In this document: positions 1-10,537 of the stretch, one piece after another
Layout: each line of letters opens with the position of its first letter
How positions within the stretch are numbered: position 1 is the stretch's first letter
Assembly: GCF_015207395.1 (NCBI RefSeq)
Contig: NZ_JADEWX010000035.1
Location: 1 to 45,442 of the forward strand
DNA length: 45,442 nt
Direction of reading: 5' to 3'
Source of the DNA: Nodosilinea sp. LEGE 07088
Lineage (GTDB): Bacteria; Cyanobacteriota; Cyanobacteriia; Phormidesmidales; Phormidesmidaceae
Made by a program: the position numbers and the translations under genes
Notes under the pieces: generated by a model
Database searches by the model: none
Seen by the model: only the letters and a program-made list of their open reading frames with translations
Told to the model about the DNA's origin: nothing

Positions 1-516
1 ACTAAAGGCCCCTAGCCCGCCCGCCCCAATAAAGGCGGCCAGGGTGGCGCTGGCAATCACCTCTACCGTGGCGGTTTTGATGCCCGCAATGATCACCGGC
101 AGCGCCAAGGGAATTTCAACCGTTTTGAGCAGGTTGCCAGGGGGCATGCCCATGCCCGTAGCCGCCTCCCGAATGGCGGGGTTGATAGTACGAAAGGCCA
201 CATCGGTACTGATCAAAATGGGCGGCATCACCAGCAGCGTCAGAGCCAGTACCGCCGACCAAAAGCTGAGCCCCAGCACCGGAACGGCTAAAAACAATAC
301 CGCCAGGCTGGGAATCACCCGCAGGGCATTGAAGCTGTTGAGCATCACCGTGGAAACCAGGCGCGATCGCGCACTCCAGAGCCCCAACGGCAGCCCCAGC
401 CCCAGCCCGATCGCCAGCGGTACCGCCACCAGCAACAGGTGCTGTTGCAGAGCAGTCATGACGCGATCGCTATTCTCCAGCGCGTATTGGTAGGCCGATT
501 GAAACGTAGGCAGCAT
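1..516 (-). CDS. Osmoprotectant/glycine-betaine-type ABC transporter permease (partial)
   Basis: Reading the minus strand from an ATG at 516 gives 172 codons open to the window edge, so only the N-terminal part is present. The protein starts MLPTFQSAYQYALE and is very hydrophobic, with several membrane segments. It carries the permease loop EAATGMGMPP, which contacts the ATPase, and near the edge the IGAGGLGAF segment typical of the OpuBB/ProW/OpuCB family. These permeases import glycine betaine, choline or other osmoprotectants; some cyanobacterial members are fused to a periplasmic binding domain, which would lie beyond the window. Family assignment is firm, substrate is not. It is co-oriented with the exbD gene upstream but separated by about 90 bp. 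Confidence 0.85.
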   Translation of the reverse strand, partial: MLPTFQSAYQYALENSDRVMTALQQHLLLVAVPLAIGLGLGLPLGLWSARSRLVSTVMLNSFNALRVIPSLAVLFLAVPVLGLSFWSAVLALTLLVMPPILISTDVAFRTINPAIREAATGMGMPPGNLLKTVEIPLALPVIIAGIKTATVEVIASATLAAFIGAGGLGAFS

Positions 517-608
517 GACCAAAAACCGTTAGCAGGTGATCTGACGGGTGATCTGAACTGAGCTGCGTTAGCTCACCCATGGCGCGTTGTAGCGATGAAT
601 CCTGAACG

Positions 609-1256
609 TCAAGGTTGGGTCGGGCTGGGGGATGGAGCTAACGATGGATCGGGCTCAAGCGGGGATTGGGAATCGTTGGGCAACAACGGCGAGGTGGGAG
701 CAAAGGGATCTAAGCCAGGCTGCTCCTGTCCATCGGGGAACAGCAGCTGATCGCCAGGCTGATCGAGGGGCAAGGCATCGGGGGACTCAGGGGCGCTATT
801 GGGAGCGGCATCCTCGGGGCTCAGGCTAGTGTCGCTGGGGAACGTCGCTAGGGCTACCCGATTGCCCCCCACGGCGCGCAGCTGGTCGAGCACCGTGATC
901 ACATCGTCGTAGCGGGCATCGCGGGAGGCGTAGAGCACAATTAGCACGTTGGGGTTGGTCTGCACAAACTGAAATAGCACATCCTGTAGCACCTCGATAG
1001 GCACCGGCTGCTGGTCAAGATAGACCTGGCCAAACCCATCGATGCTGACATAGACGCGATCGCTACCCTGGCCCTCCTGCCCCGGCAGAGGCTGTCCGGT
1101 ATCGGCACTGGGCAGTTCTAAGTCGATCGCCTGTTGGCGGGTAAGTCCCACCGCCGCCAAGATAAAAAACGTCAGAATGCAAAAAATAACGTCGATCAGC
1201 GGAATAATCTCCAGGCGTACCTCCTGGGAGGGCGTGTCAAGCAGATCTACTTTCAT
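609..1256 (-). CDS. exbD: ExbD/TolR-family biopolymer transport protein
   Basis: The 215-aa protein has one N-terminal membrane helix (about residues 17-38, [16 protein letters not shown]) after a short cytoplasmic stretch containing the family motif [18 protein letters not shown], with the conserved Asp of the proton pathway. A periplasmic ExbD domain follows to about residue 140. The last 70 residues are a Pro/Ser/Asp/Glu-rich tail that ordinary ExbD proteins (about 140 aa) lack. With ExbB it should form an inner-membrane motor that uses proton flow to energise outer-membrane processes. The start overlaps the exbB stop as ATGA at 1253-1256, indicating translational coupling. No TonB or TonB-dependent receptor is in the window, so the driven partner is unknown. 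Confidence 0.9.
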   Translation of the reverse strand: MKVDLLDTPSQEVRLEIIPLIDVIFCILTFFILAAVGLTRQQAIDLELPSADTGQPLPGQEGQGSDRVYVSIDGFGQVYLDQQPVPIEVLQDVLFQFVQTNPNVLIVLYASRDARYDDVITVLDQLRAVGGNRVALATFPSDTSLSPEDAAPNSAPESPDALPLDQPGDQLLFPDGQEQPGLDPFAPTSPLLPNDSQSPLEPDPSLAPSPSPTQP

Positions 1257-1996
1257 GGAGAAGGTACCTCTTGAGAAGGTGCGCCATCGGCGGTAGTTGG
1301 GGGTGGTTCAGGGATAGTTGCTGCTGCTGGAGAGGCCGTCACGGCCCCGGTCAGCGGTGATTGTCCACCGCCCTTGGCCCAGCTCTGGCGATAGAGCAGC
1401 TCTAGCTCGCTACCTGCCTGGCGAAACATTTTCGCTTGGCCAAATATAAACCCCTGAAAGAGGCGATAAAAGGCGAGGGCCGTAATGGCAATAATTAAGC
1501 CAGCGGCGGTGCTAATCAGCGCCTCACTGATACCGAGGGAGGTGCCTGCGGTGGCGTCGCCGCTGCCCAGATCGCTAATTTGAATCGAGCCCAGGGAGTT
1601 GATCAGGCCCAGCACCGTACCCAATAGCCCTAGCAGCGGCGAAAGCGCGATCACCGCTTCCAGAATTTTTTCGCCCCGTCCCATGGCCAGCAACTCCTCG
1701 TTGGCGGAGGTCTCTAGGGCCAAGCGAAACACCTCAGGATCAGGCGACTGTAGCTTGAGCGGCGCCGCCAAGAACCGCCCCATCGGCAGCACAGCAGAGC
1801 GATGGGCAATCTCAGCCGCAGCTGACCAGTCACGGCGAGCCGCCTCAAGCACCCGCCCAGACACCTCGCGCTCGCGAGTCAACGTGCGCGACCAAAACCA
1901 GATGCGCTCAAATATAGTGCCCACCGCTAAAATCGAGAGTATTAGCAGCGGCCCCATGGCAATGCCGCCACGGGCAAATAGATCAGCTATATTCAC
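1253..1996 (-). CDS. exbB: MotA/TolQ/ExbB proton-channel family protein
   Basis: A 247-aa protein with three membrane segments: an N-terminal one ([22 protein letters not shown]), and two in the C-terminal half ([21 protein letters not shown] and [21 protein letters not shown]). The segment LGTVLGL followed by the IS(E/T)ALISTAAGL motif is diagnostic of the MotA/TolQ/ExbB family. It is the channel-forming partner of the overlapping ExbD gene. A Pro/Ala-rich C-terminal tail of about 35 residues is extra. It is first in a two-gene operon; the 199-bp region upstream separates it from lpxB and probably holds its promoter. Confidence 0.92.
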   Translation of the reverse strand: MNIADLFARGGIAMGPLLILSILAVGTIFERIWFWSRTLTREREVSGRVLEAARRDWSAAAEIAHRSAVLPMGRFLAAPLKLQSPDPEVFRLALETSANEELLAMGRGEKILEAVIALSPLLGLLGTVLGLINSLGSIQISDLGSGDATAGTSLGISEALISTAAGLIIAITALAFYRLFQGFIFGQAKMFRQAGSELELLYRQSWAKGGGQSPLTGAVTASPAAATIPEPPPTTADGAPSQEVPSP

Positions 1997-2195
1997 GAGA
2001 ATCCTCCTATCGCCACAGGGACGGGCTATCCATCAGGCTGTCGCACTCGTTAGATAGCGCGCCCGTCTCCGGCAAAGCATAACAATTGTAGTGACTTTGG
2101 GGACAATTCAACATTGTCGAGGCAATTCTAGGGCGGCAATGCTGCTGACATGTTTCAGGAACGGGGCAAGACGCCATCACCCCAAAGAGATGAAC

Positions 2196-3371
2196 TTAGA
2201 CTATGGTATCTAGAATCAGATCTGCTGCCCGCTGGCACGCCCCGGGCGGTCCCATTGCTTCGCGCATTTTGGCGTAGCCGAGCCGCATGGTTTGCCGTGC
2301 TGTTTCGTTGTGCAGCAGCTCCAGGGTAGCGGCAGCAATGGCCTCGGGAGTGGCCTCCCACTGCAAAAATTCTGGCACCACCGGCTGATTGACCACCAGG
2401 TTTACCGGCGACACGTAGGGCACATCAAACTTCAACAGGTAATAGCCAATGCGGGCGCTGAGGGGATTAATGCGGTAGGCCACCACCTGGGGTACATCCA
2501 TCAGGGCAATTTCGAGGTTGGCGGTGCCCGATTTGGTAATCGCCACATCGGCGGCGGCGATCGCGGTCTGGCTGTCCTCCATCACCACTCGCCCGGGCAA
2601 ACCGTACTGAACCAGCCCCCGCTCAAAGCTAGCCTGCATGGCCGGGTTCGATACCGGCATCAGGAACGTTACCCCTGGGTACTTGGCCAGGACAATCTGT
2701 GCCGCCTGGAGCAGTACCGGCAGCAAGTACCGGATCTCCTGACGGCGGGAGGCCGGTAGCAGGGTGACCACCGCAGCATCGCGCGCTAGACCCAGCTGCT
2801 GCCGAGCCGCGACCGGGTTGGCCGGGGCCGGGTGGCGATCGACCAGGGGGTGGCCAACCCAGGTCACGTTGCCGCCAAAACGCTGGTAATAGTCGGCCTC
2901 GGCCTTAAAAATGGCTAGCATGCGATCGCTCTGGGCCACCAGCCGCTCAGTATCCTGCTCTGAAAAGGCCCATACCCACTGCTGGGGAGCGATATAGTAC
3001 AGTACCGGTACCTGGGGATGGGCGGCGCGCATATATTTGCCCAGGGCTAGGTTAGGCACCATGTTGTCGATCATAATCACCAGGTCGGGCGGGTTAGCGG
3101 CTAACCTCTGCTTGGCCCGGCGTTGTATTTTCAGGGTAGGCAACATGTAGGGCAACGCTTCCACAATGCCCACCGAGCCGATGTCGGCGGTTTCGCCCAC
3201 CAGGGTGGCCCCGGCCCTGGCCATCCGTTTCCCCCCCAGGGCCGTGATCTCAAGGGCAAGGTTGCGATCGCCAGCCCGGCGGTGCAGCGCCTCAATCAGC
3301 AGCGCCCCCTGCAAGTCACCCGACACCTCACCAGTGCTGATAAAAACCCGCCGTCGATCGGGATTCGTCAT
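2196..3371 (-). CDS. lpxB: Lipid-A-disaccharide synthase
   Basis: The 391-aa protein has the GT19 family length and landmarks: FISTGEVSGDLQGALL at the N terminus, a central YYIAPQQWVWAF segment, VGHPLVD near residue 170 and a C-terminal AITKSGTANLEIAL sugar-nucleotide binding stretch. It joins UDP-2,3-diacylglucosamine and lipid X to form the lipid A disaccharide, as a peripheral inner-membrane enzyme. It is the last gene of the bamA-lpxC-fabZ-lpxA-lpxB run, 19 bp after lpxA. Around residue 100 the sequence reads MIDNMVPNLAL, where proteobacterial LpxB has IDxPDFN; the catalytic Asp of that motif seems to be absent, which may be a cyanobacterial variation. Assignment to the family is secure. 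Confidence 0.93.
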   Translation of the reverse strand: MTNPDRRRVFISTGEVSGDLQGALLIEALHRRAGDRNLALEITALGGKRMARAGATLVGETADIGSVGIVEALPYMLPTLKIQRRAKQRLAANPPDLVIMIDNMVPNLALGKYMRAAHPQVPVLYYIAPQQWVWAFSEQDTERLVAQSDRMLAIFKAEADYYQRFGGNVTWVGHPLVDRHPAPANPVAARQQLGLARDAAVVTLLPASRRQEIRYLLPVLLQAAQIVLAKYPGVTFLMPVSNPAMQASFERGLVQYGLPGRVVMEDSQTAIAAADVAITKSGTANLEIALMDVPQVVAYRINPLSARIGYYLLKFDVPYVSPVNLVVNQPVVPEFLQWEATPEAIAAATLELLHNETARQTMRLGYAKMREAMGPPGACQRAADLILDTIV

Positions 3372-3390
3372 CCCCTATTGTGCTCCCAGA

Positions 3391-4254
3391 CTAGTCATCA
3401 TCGGTACTTGGCCGCACCACCCGGCGTCGGCCAGGGGTCAGCCCCCGGCGATCGGGCTGCTGTGCCGCCCGCAAAAAGTCACTAAAGTGATTCACGAGGT
3501 CGTTGCTGCCACCCTGGGCCAACTTGGCCACGGCATCACTAAACGACTCACCCGAGCGATACACCAGCCGATAGGCCTGCTTCAGCTCCCGGTACACCTG
3601 CGGGTCGGTCGTTAGCCCCGCCCGCTGCAAGCCAATTTGGTTCAGGCCGCGCACCTCAGCCGGGTTGCCATTGACCAGGGTAAACGGCGGCACATCGCGA
3701 TCGATTCGGCTGAGACCGCCAATCATCACCAGACGACCGATGTGCACAAACTGATGCACCCCCACCATGCCGCTAATGCGCGCCCCCGACTCCACATACA
3801 CATGGCCGGCCAGGGCCACCGAGTTGGCAATAATCACGTTATCTTCAACCACGCAGTTGTGGGCCACGTGAGAATAAGCCATCAGCAGATTGTGGCTACC
3901 CACCAGGGTGACGCCGCCAGCATCGGTGGCCCGGTTAATGGTGACATACTCCCGAATCAAATTGTGGTCGCCAATCTCAACCCGGCTCATCGAGCCGTCA
4001 TACTTCAGATCCTGCGACTCTAGACCAATGCAGGCGCCTGGAAAGATCCGGTTCTGGGCGCCAATCGTGGTTTGGCCATCGATTACCACGTGGGCACCAA
4101 TGTCAGTATCCGGCCCAATGGTGACCTGTGCGCCAATCACAGCGTAGGGCCCCACTTTTACCGTAGGATGTAGCTTTGCGCCAGCGTGAATCGCCGCCGT
4201 TGGATGAATCAGGGTAGTCAACGGCCCACCTCCAGAACCCAAGGTTTGTAACAT
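3391..4254 (-). CDS. lpxA: UDP-N-acetylglucosamine O-acyltransferase
   Basis: The 287-aa protein is a left-handed beta-helix acyltransferase that transfers a 3-hydroxyacyl group from ACP to UDP-GlcNAc, the first step of lipid A synthesis. Hexapeptide repeats ([LIV]Gxxxx) run from about residue 16 to 190. The catalytic His lies in SHVAHNC (His132, equivalent to E. coli His125), and the C-terminal helical domain follows GLNQIGLQRAGL. About 14 residues precede the usual start of the family (TLIHPTA), so an internal TTG/GTG-type start is possible. It lies 15 bp downstream of fabZ and 19 bp upstream of lpxB in a tight operon. Confidence 0.94.
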   Translation of the reverse strand: MLQTLGSGGGPLTTLIHPTAAIHAGAKLHPTVKVGPYAVIGAQVTIGPDTDIGAHVVIDGQTTIGAQNRIFPGACIGLESQDLKYDGSMSRVEIGDHNLIREYVTINRATDAGGVTLVGSHNLLMAYSHVAHNCVVEDNVIIANSVALAGHVYVESGARISGMVGVHQFVHIGRLVMIGGLSRIDRDVPPFTLVNGNPAEVRGLNQIGLQRAGLTTDPQVYRELKQAYRLVYRSGESFSDAVAKLAQGGSNDLVNHFSDFLRAAQQPDRRGLTPGRRRVVRPSTDDD

Positions 4255-4269
4255 AGATACATGCTCTAC

Positions 4270-4800
4270 CTATCTCCCTGGGGGAGCAGACGCCACTACC
4301 GAAAACATCATTTCACCTTCGCAGGCCAGTTGACCATCGACCTCAGCTCGACCATACATTTTGCCAAATCGCAGGCGTTTTATGGCTAGCAGCTCCACGG
4401 TCATAATTAAGCGATCGCCAGGTACCACCGGGCGACGAAAGCGTACCTTGTCGATGCCAGCAAAAACACATAACCCCTCCACCCCGGGAATTTGCGTCAG
4501 CACCACCCCACCCACCTGGGCCATCGCCTCCACAATCAGTACCCCCGGCATAATCGGTCGACCCGGAAAGTGCCCCTGAAACTGGGGTTCATTGAACGTA
4601 ACATTCTTAATGCCCGTAGCCTGCTTGCCCGGTACATAGCCGACAATGCGATCGACCAGGGCAAAGGGATAGCGATGGGGCAGCAGCGCATAAATTTCTT
4701 CAGCGCTGTATTCAGTCTTAGTAGACGTGGAGTCTAGCGCTCCTGTCTGAGCAGAATCAAGGGTCGAAGTCACAGGGCCAGGAGAAGTTACGTCAATCAC
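4270..4800 (-). CDS. fabZ: 3-hydroxyacyl-[ACP] dehydratase FabZ
   Basis: A hot-dog-fold dehydratase that removes water from 3-hydroxyacyl-ACP in fatty-acid elongation. It draws on the same 3-hydroxyacyl-ACP pool as LpxA, hence its place here. The catalytic His is in LLPHRYPF and the second active-site residues are in [20 protein letters not shown]. The longest open frame begins at an ATG at 4923, inside lpxC, and would add 41 residues unlike any FabZ. I prefer the GTG at 4800, giving 176 aa, close to cyanobacterial FabZ length. Shine-Dalgarno support at 4800 is weak, so the start is uncertain while the family is not. Confidence 0.92.
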   Translation of the reverse strand: MIDVTSPGPVTSTLDSAQTGALDSTSTKTEYSAEEIYALLPHRYPFALVDRIVGYVPGKQATGIKNVTFNEPQFQGHFPGRPIMPGVLIVEAMAQVGGVVLTQIPGVEGLCVFAGIDKVRFRRPVVPGDRLIMTVELLAIKRLRFGKMYGRAEVDGQLACEGEMMFSVVASAPPGR

Positions 4801-4903
4801 GATGGATAGATTAGGGGTCAACAGGGTCGCCAAGCAAACGTTCAGCACCCCGAGGCGCAAACCGAGACTTAGCCATGGGCATTTGCCTAGCTTGATTTTG
4901 CCA

Positions 4904-5815
4904 CTAGAGGGTACCCTCGCCATAGATTAGGGCTGAAGCCAGTGCTTTGGCTAGCTCACCATGCAGACTGTGACTAGCCTTATAGGCCACGACATGGGCC
5001 ACCGGCAACGTGCCTAACAAGCTGAGATCGCCAATCAAATCGAGCATTTTATGGCGAGCGGGTTCATTGTCAAACCGCAGAGGCGGGTTGAGCCAACCTG
5101 CTTGGCTGCATACCAGGGCATTGTCGAGACTACCACCTCGAATCAATCCATTGGCCTGCAATTGCTCAACCTGGTGAGCTAGACCAAAGGTGCGAGCCGG
5201 AGCCACGACGTTAGCGAAGCCCTCGGGGCCAAAAGGGTTACGGTCAGGTGACCAGCTAAACCATTGGTTGCCAATAGCAGCCACCTCAAAGTCAATGCCA
5301 TAGGTAAAGCGCCAGGATGATGCCGGAAACGCCGCGACAAAGGCATCGCCACGGTGTACTGAAACTGGCCGATCGATGCGGGCTAGGGTACGGGGCACTG
5401 GCTGGCTGTGTCGCCCCGCTCGGCGCAGGGCATCGACCCAACCGAGGGCTGACCCATCGAGCAGCGGCACCTCAGGGCCAGAAATTTCAATGCGTACATT
5501 GTCGATCCCTAAACCCGCCAGCGCTGCCAGCAGATGTTCCACCGTGCGTACCGACGCCTCTCCCTGGCGTAGCTCGGTCGAAAGCATGGTCGGGTTTATA
5601 GCTTCCAGGTTCGCTAGCACCACTGGCTGACCCGGCAAATCGGTACGCACAAAATATCGTCCCTGGCCGGGCTCTGCCGATCGCAAGGTCACGTGAGTGG
5701 TCATCCCAGAATGCAGCCCTACCCCTGCTCTCTCAACGGTGGTCGCCAGGGTAGTTTGGGCCTCGGTAAAGGCCCAAGCGGCCAGGGTATCGCGCTCGAT
5801 GTTTACCTGCACCAT
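4904..5815 (-). CDS. lpxC: UDP-3-O-acyl-N-acetylglucosamine deacetylase
   Basis: A 303-aa zinc deacetylase that performs the committed step of lipid A synthesis. Zinc ligands are visible: VEHLLAAL (Glu93 base, His94) and [10 protein letters not shown] (His255, Asp259). The second catalytic His is in KASHSLH (His282). The N-terminal GVGLHSG and central LDGSA motifs are also present. Its ATG overlaps the TAA of bamA by one base (TAATG at 5813-5817), so translation is probably coupled. The order bamA-lpxC-fabZ-lpxA-lpxB groups lipid A synthesis with outer-membrane protein insertion. Confidence 0.95.
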   Translation of the reverse strand: MVQVNIERDTLAAWAFTEAQTTLATTVERAGVGLHSGMTTHVTLRSAEPGQGRYFVRTDLPGQPVVLANLEAINPTMLSTELRQGEASVRTVEHLLAALAGLGIDNVRIEISGPEVPLLDGSALGWVDALRRAGRHSQPVPRTLARIDRPVSVHRGDAFVAAFPASSWRFTYGIDFEVAAIGNQWFSWSPDRNPFGPEGFANVVAPARTFGLAHQVEQLQANGLIRGGSLDNALVCSQAGWLNPPLRFDNEPARHKMLDLIGDLSLLGTLPVAHVVAYKASHSLHGELAKALASALIYGEGTL

Positions 5816-8268
5816 TAGAACCGCTCCCCAAAACCAAAGTGAATGCGGCCTTGCCCTTGGTTATTAAAGCCATAGTCTATCCGCAGTGGCCCCAGCGGAG
5901 TTGAAACCCGCACCCCGGCCCCGTAGCCAATGCCGCTACCGGGCTTACCTCGCGATGGCCCTGGAGCACCGGGCACCGCGTTACCGCTGCCCAAGTCAGT
6001 CCCCACATCCACAAACAGGGCTCCACCCAAAAACGAAAACAGCGGGAAGCGATATTCAGCGGTGAGCTGGGCGTAACTGCGGCCACTGCCCACCTCGCCC
6101 TCGTCATAGCCCCGAATAGAGTTGGTGCCGCCGAGCGCAAAGGCCTCGTAGGGTGGCACATCCCCTATAATTGTGCCCGCCTGGACGTTGAGGGCAAGGG
6201 CCTGGGGTCCTTCGGTGAAATTCAACAGCCTCAAGGGAATGTAGTAGCTATAGCTGCCCCGCAGTCGATTCATAAAGATGCTGCCCCGTCCCAAGGGCAC
6301 CGACTGCTCTGTATTGAGGCGCAGAACACTGCCACTGGTGGGGTTAAACGCGTCATTGCGACTATCCAGCGTGGCGCTAAGGGGGAAGGTCCAGAGATCA
6401 TCGACCCCGGTACCGCTAGCGGTGAGGGGGTTACCTGCCGCATCAACCGCGTTGACTCGTCCGCCCTGGTCGCGAGACGACACGTTTTGAATCAGGGTGC
6501 CCACCGCCACCGTCCAGCCATTATCCAGAGGACGGCTAAAGGTAATCCCCGTGCCTAATCGTCGAATGCGCACCTGGTCGCCATTGGACAAATTGATCGG
6601 GGTGGGGCCACCATCAAAGTTGAGGTTGTTGGCCAATCGCGCAAAGGCCGTGGCGGTGTAGGAGGTGCGGAAGGGGTCACCGGCAATCCAGGGGTCGGTA
6701 AAAGATATGTCAAACAACAAATCTCGGGTACTGATCTGGGCCTCGGCACTAAACTTCTGATTGTTGCCGCCGAAGTTATCTTGGCGGAAGCTGACGGTAC
6801 CAAACAGGTCACCGGTAAAGTTAAAGCCCAGGCCAGCGGCCACCGAGCCGGTATTGCGCTCCCGGATATTGACAATTACGGTGACCTGTCGTGGGTCTTC
6901 GGGAGCAGGTTCGAGCCCAGGAACGACATCTTCGAAGATGCCTAGCCCAAATACTCGCTGAAAATCTTCTTCGATATCGGCCTGGTTGAAGACATCGCCG
7001 GGCTGAGTCTCAAATTCGCGCGTGACGATAAATGGTCGGGTGCGCCCCTGTATAGGGTTACCCTCTTCATCGACGGACTCGCCTAGTTCATTGATGTAGC
7101 GCACTTCGATATTTTCGATGACGCCCTCAGCCACCTCCAGGGTGACCACGCCCTCAGGCGACACCTGGGGAGCCGCCACCACCTGGGCCAGCACGTAGCC
7201 CTGGTCTTGATACCACTGGTTGAGCTCTAGAATGCCTTCTTGAAAATCGATCAGATTGATGATTTCACCCTTTTGCTCGGCAAAGATATCGTCAACTACG
7301 GTTTGGGGCAATACCTCGTTACCCTCAACCTGGACGTCGGTGAGGACTGGGTTGGGTGCCACGATAAAGGTCACCCGTACCCCCAGATCGGTATCTTCGG
7401 GGCTGGCATCGACATCGGCAAAGAAACCGGTGGCAAAGATGCTGTTGATATCTTGCTGTAGCTGGGTGCGGGTCGTGGTACGGCCAGCCTGAGTCTCCAC
7501 TACGCTGTAGATCAGATTCTCCAATTCTGGGTCAAGTTCACCCTGGCTGGCCTGGACCTCGACTTCGGCCACCAGCACCCGGGGCTCTTCCTCCGCTTCT
7601 TCAACGGGCTCTTCAGGGGCTTCTTCCGCCGACTCATCTGTGGCTTCATCGATGGCTTCATCGACATCTTCATCAGCATCGACCTGACCTGACTCATCGG
7701 GAGTGGCCTGCGGTTGGTTCCGACGCTGCACAGCCCCGTCAAGGATGCGCTGGGCTTCTTCAGGCGTGATCTCTCGCTGGGTGCTGGGGGTCTGGCTCAG
7801 GTCGAGGCTGTCGGGCAAGTCACCCTGGGTTTCGATCGCCTGGCTAAATTCGCTCCCGTCTCCAAGGTCGGATGGGGCCTCAGTGATCTGGCTGAGCTCG
7901 AGATTATCTAGCGCATCGAGCTGGGTTGGGGCGGCAGAGTCTGCCGCTTGGCTAAGCCTGTCACCCCCAGAACCCCGATAGCCATCGATCGCCCCCTGGA
8001 GCGTTTCAGCAACTTGGCTGGGGCTAGAGTCGGGTTGCAAGCGACCAAAATCGAGGGTGTCGGTAGGCTCGCTGTCGCCCAGGGCCTGGGTAGGCAGTGG
8101 GGCCGCCAGGCTCGAGGCGTTTAGCTCATAGTCTGCATCAGCTGCGCTAGGGCTGGGCTCTGGAGACGACTCGAGGGCAGTGGTCGGATTGGCCAGGGCT
8201 GGAGCAGCAACTAACCCCAACAACCCTGAGGCAGCCAAAAGCGCTAATAACTTAGGAGATACCCGCAT
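5815..8268 (-). CDS. bamA: Omp85/BamA-family outer-membrane assembly protein
   Basis: An 817-aa precursor with a signal peptide ([15 protein letters not shown]...ALA, cleavage near residue 26) and a long acidic, Ser/Pro/Gln-rich linker to about residue 225. POTRA domains follow (about 230-470; for example [15 protein letters not shown] and [18 protein letters not shown]), then a C-terminal beta-barrel ending in FGFGERF, whose final Phe is the usual outer-membrane insertion signature. [16 protein letters not shown] contains the conserved (V/I)RGY barrel-lumen motif. It inserts beta-barrel proteins into the outer membrane and is related to chloroplast Toc75. The low-complexity N-terminal linker is unusually long. 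purC lies just upstream, an arrangement I also recall from Synechocystis. Confidence 0.93.
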   Translation of the reverse strand: MRVSPKLLALLAASGLLGLVAAPALANPTTALESSPEPSPSAADADYELNASSLAAPLPTQALGDSEPTDTLDFGRLQPDSSPSQVAETLQGAIDGYRGSGGDRLSQAADSAAPTQLDALDNLELSQITEAPSDLGDGSEFSQAIETQGDLPDSLDLSQTPSTQREITPEEAQRILDGAVQRRNQPQATPDESGQVDADEDVDEAIDEATDESAEEAPEEPVEEAEEEPRVLVAEVEVQASQGELDPELENLIYSVVETQAGRTTTRTQLQQDINSIFATGFFADVDASPEDTDLGVRVTFIVAPNPVLTDVQVEGNEVLPQTVVDDIFAEQKGEIINLIDFQEGILELNQWYQDQGYVLAQVVAAPQVSPEGVVTLEVAEGVIENIEVRYINELGESVDEEGNPIQGRTRPFIVTREFETQPGDVFNQADIEEDFQRVFGLGIFEDVVPGLEPAPEDPRQVTVIVNIRERNTGSVAAGLGFNFTGDLFGTVSFRQDNFGGNNQKFSAEAQISTRDLLFDISFTDPWIAGDPFRTSYTATAFARLANNLNFDGGPTPINLSNGDQVRIRRLGTGITFSRPLDNGWTVAVGTLIQNVSSRDQGGRVNAVDAAGNPLTASGTGVDDLWTFPLSATLDSRNDAFNPTSGSVLRLNTEQSVPLGRGSIFMNRLRGSYSYYIPLRLLNFTEGPQALALNVQAGTIIGDVPPYEAFALGGTNSIRGYDEGEVGSGRSYAQLTAEYRFPLFSFLGGALFVDVGTDLGSGNAVPGAPGPSRGKPGSGIGYGAGVRVSTPLGPLRIDYGFNNQGQGRIHFGFGERF

Positions 8269-8316
8269 CTAAAACACACCTGCTAAACACGTCCACACAC
8301 CAATCAAAGACCCTCT

Positions 8317-8337
8317 CCCCGGGCTGAGAGCCAGGGG
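8317..8337. other. Inverted repeat in the purC-bamA gap
   Basis: CCCC-G-GGCT, a GAG loop, then AGCC-A-GGGG form an 8-bp stem with one G/A mismatch. It lies downstream of the purC stop and upstream of bamA on their shared strand. There is no run of T after it, so an intrinsic terminator is not supported. It could act as an mRNA stabiliser or attenuating structure in the bamA leader. Confidence 0.4.
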
Positions 8338-8398
8338 AAATAGCCCTGGGGCGGGCCGTAGCCGCCGCAATCGGACAAATTCTACCGCATTGATGGCG

Positions 8399-9187
8399 CT
8401 AATTCTTGGTGGATTGTGCCACCACCTTATCTAGCACCCGTTGGTAGGCGGCTTCTACCTGGCCCAGATCTTGCCGAAATCGATCTTTATCGAGTACCCG
8501 CCCAGCCTCATCATCGGTGGCTTGATCCCATAGGCGACAGGTGTCAGGGCTGATTTCGTCGCCCAGTAAAATCTGCCCCTGGGTATCGATACCAAACTCA
8601 AGCTTGAAATCGACCAGGGTAATGGCACAGCCCATAAAAAAATCCGTCAAGACTTGGTTGATGTTGAGGGCAAGACGGCGCAATGTGTCAATCTGTTCCT
8701 CGCTGGCCAGGGCCAGGGCGCGAATGCGATCGCCTGTCAGCAGCGGGTCGCCCAGGGCGTCGTTTTTATAGTAAAACTCCACCAGGGATGGCTCTAATCG
8801 CTGGCCCAGGGGCAGGCCGGTCTGCTTACACAGGCTACCCGCCGCCAGGTTTCTGACCACGACTTCGAGGGGAATGATGTCGAGCGCTTTGACCAGCATG
8901 GTGCGATCGCCCGTGGTCTCTAGCCAGTGGGTCTCAAGGCCCGCTGCGGTCAGTCGCTGAAATAGATAGGTAGAAATCGCGCAGTTAATCTTTCCTTTAT
9001 CGACAATCTGACCTTTCTTTTGGGCATTAAACGCCGTAGCATCATCTTTAAAGTAGGTCAGCAGCACCGCCGGGTCGTCGGTGGCATAGATGATTTTGGC
9101 TTTGCCTTCGTAGAGTTTTTTGCCGAAAGATTGGCTGGTGGATGGGGCGGGAGCCATGGTCATAGGGCAGTAGCAGGGACACCCCAT
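8399..9187 (-). CDS. purC: Phosphoribosylaminoimidazole-succinocarboxamide synthase (SAICAR synthetase)
   Basis: A 262-aa ATP-dependent ligase of purine synthesis that joins aspartate to CAIR. KKLYEGKAKIIY at the N terminus, the central EVVVRNLAAGSL segment and LVDFKLEFG and DEISPDTCR motifs are characteristic. The core begins around residue 22; Met1 (9187), Met9 (9163) and Met11 (9157) are all possible starts. It is co-oriented with bamA 130 bp downstream and diverges from dapL across a 114-bp gap that must hold both promoters. Confidence 0.95.
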   Translation of the reverse strand: MGCPCYCPMTMAPAPSTSQSFGKKLYEGKAKIIYATDDPAVLLTYFKDDATAFNAQKKGQIVDKGKINCAISTYLFQRLTAAGLETHWLETTGDRTMLVKALDIIPLEVVVRNLAAGSLCKQTGLPLGQRLEPSLVEFYYKNDALGDPLLTGDRIRALALASEEQIDTLRRLALNINQVLTDFFMGCAITLVDFKLEFGIDTQGQILLGDEISPDTCRLWDQATDDEAGRVLDKDRFRQDLGQVEAAYQRVLDKVVAQSTKN

Positions 9188-9301
9188 AGTAGCGTCCCCG
9201 GCTAGTCTCTGAATGACCCAGGGGTTTCCGGGTCTGGTATCGCCATCGCGCTGTACCCTGGGTTAAGTAACTCTCATCATCGCGTCATCGCGCAACGCCC
9301 C

Positions 9302-10537
9302 ATGGCCACCATCAACGACAACTACCTCAAGCTCAAAGCGGGCTACCTGTTTCCTGAAATTGCTCGCCGGGTAAGTGCCTTTGCCGAGGCCAACCCCGCC
9401 GCGCCAATCATCAAACTGGGCATTGGCGATGTCACTGAGCCCCTGCCCGAGGCCTGCCGCACCGCCATGATTCAGGCGGTAGAGGACATGGGCGATCGCG
9501 ACAGGTTCAAAGGCTATGGCCCCGAACAGGGCTACGGCTGGCTACGAGAAAAAATTGCCCAGCACGACTTCCAATCCCGTGGCTGCGACATCGACGCCAG
9601 CGAAATCTTTATTTCCGACGGCTCCAAGTGTGACTGTGGCAATATTCTCGATATCTTGGGCAGCGACAACTCCATCGCCGTCACCGACCCGGTCTATCCG
9701 GTCTATGTCGATACCAACGTCATGGCCGGTCACACCGGCCCCGCCAGCGAAAATGGCGAGTACGAGGGGCTCACCTATCTGCCCATCAGCGCTGAAAACG
9801 CTTTCACCGCCAGTATTCCCAACGAAAAAGTTGACCTGATCTACCTGTGCTTCCCCAACAACCCTACCGGAGCTGTGGCCAGCAAAGAGCACCTGCAAGC
9901 CTGGGTCAACTACGCCCGCGCCTACGGCTCGATCCTTCTGTTTGACGCCGCCTACGAGGCGTTTATCACCGACCCCACCATCCCCCACTCGATCTATGAA
10001 ATCGAGGGAGCGCGGGACTGTGCGATCGAGTTTCGCTCATTTTCTAAGAATGCGGGCTTTACCGGCACCCGCTGCGCCCTGACAGTAGTGCCCAAAACCC
10101 TCATGGGCAAAGCCGCCGACGGCAGCGAAGTGGCTCTGCACGGGCTGTGGAACCGCCGCCAGTCCACCAAGTTCAACGGTGTATCTTACATCGTGCAGCG
10201 CGGAGCCGAGGCGGTGTATTCCCCCGAGGGTCAGGCCCAGACCAAGGCCCTGATCGACTTTTATATGGAGAACGCCCGCATTATTCGTGAGCAGCTCACC
10301 GCCGCTGGCATCGCCGTCTATGGCGGCGTCAACGCCCCCTACGTGTGGGTCAAAACCCCCAACGACCTCACCAGCTGGGACTTTTTTGACAAGCTGCTGC
10401 ACAGCTGCAACGTCGTCGGCACTCCCGGCTCGGGCTTTGGCGCGGCGGGCGAAGGCTATTTCCGGATCTCGGCCTTTAACAGCCGCGACAATGTGAATGA
10501 GGCGATGCGCCGGATCACCGAAAAGTTTCGCGGATAG
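9302..10537 (+). CDS. dapL: LL-diaminopimelate aminotransferase
   Basis: A 411-aa class I/II PLP aminotransferase, the expected length for DapL. It converts tetrahydrodipicolinate directly to LL-diaminopimelate, bypassing the succinylase route for lysine and peptidoglycan; the pathway is used by cyanobacteria, plants and chlamydiae. The internal-aldimine lysine is in [12 protein letters not shown] (Lys249). PLP-site motifs include CFPNNPTGA and FDAAYEAF, and DapL signatures [10 protein letters not shown] and [11 protein letters not shown] are present. Divergent from purC. Confidence 0.96.
   Translation: MATINDNYLKLKAGYLFPEIARRVSAFAEANPAAPIIKLGIGDVTEPLPEACRTAMIQAVEDMGDRDRFKGYGPEQGYGWLREKIAQHDFQSRGCDIDASEIFISDGSKCDCGNILDILGSDNSIAVTDPVYPVYVDTNVMAGHTGPASENGEYEGLTYLPISAENAFTASIPNEKVDLIYLCFPNNPTGAVASKEHLQAWVNYARAYGSILLFDAAYEAFITDPTIPHSIYEIEGARDCAIEFRSFSKNAGFTGTRCALTVVPKTLMGKAADGSEVALHGLWNRRQSTKFNGVSYIVQRGAEAVYSPEGQAQTKALIDFYMENARIIREQLTAAGIAVYGGVNAPYVWVKTPNDLTSWDFFDKLLHSCNVVGTPGSGFGAAGEGYFRISAFNSRDNVNEAMRRITEKFRG

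Noticed and set aside
44-493. Plus-strand open frame of 149 codons
   Set aside because: It is the antisense shadow of the ABC permease on the minus strand, which has clear family motifs.
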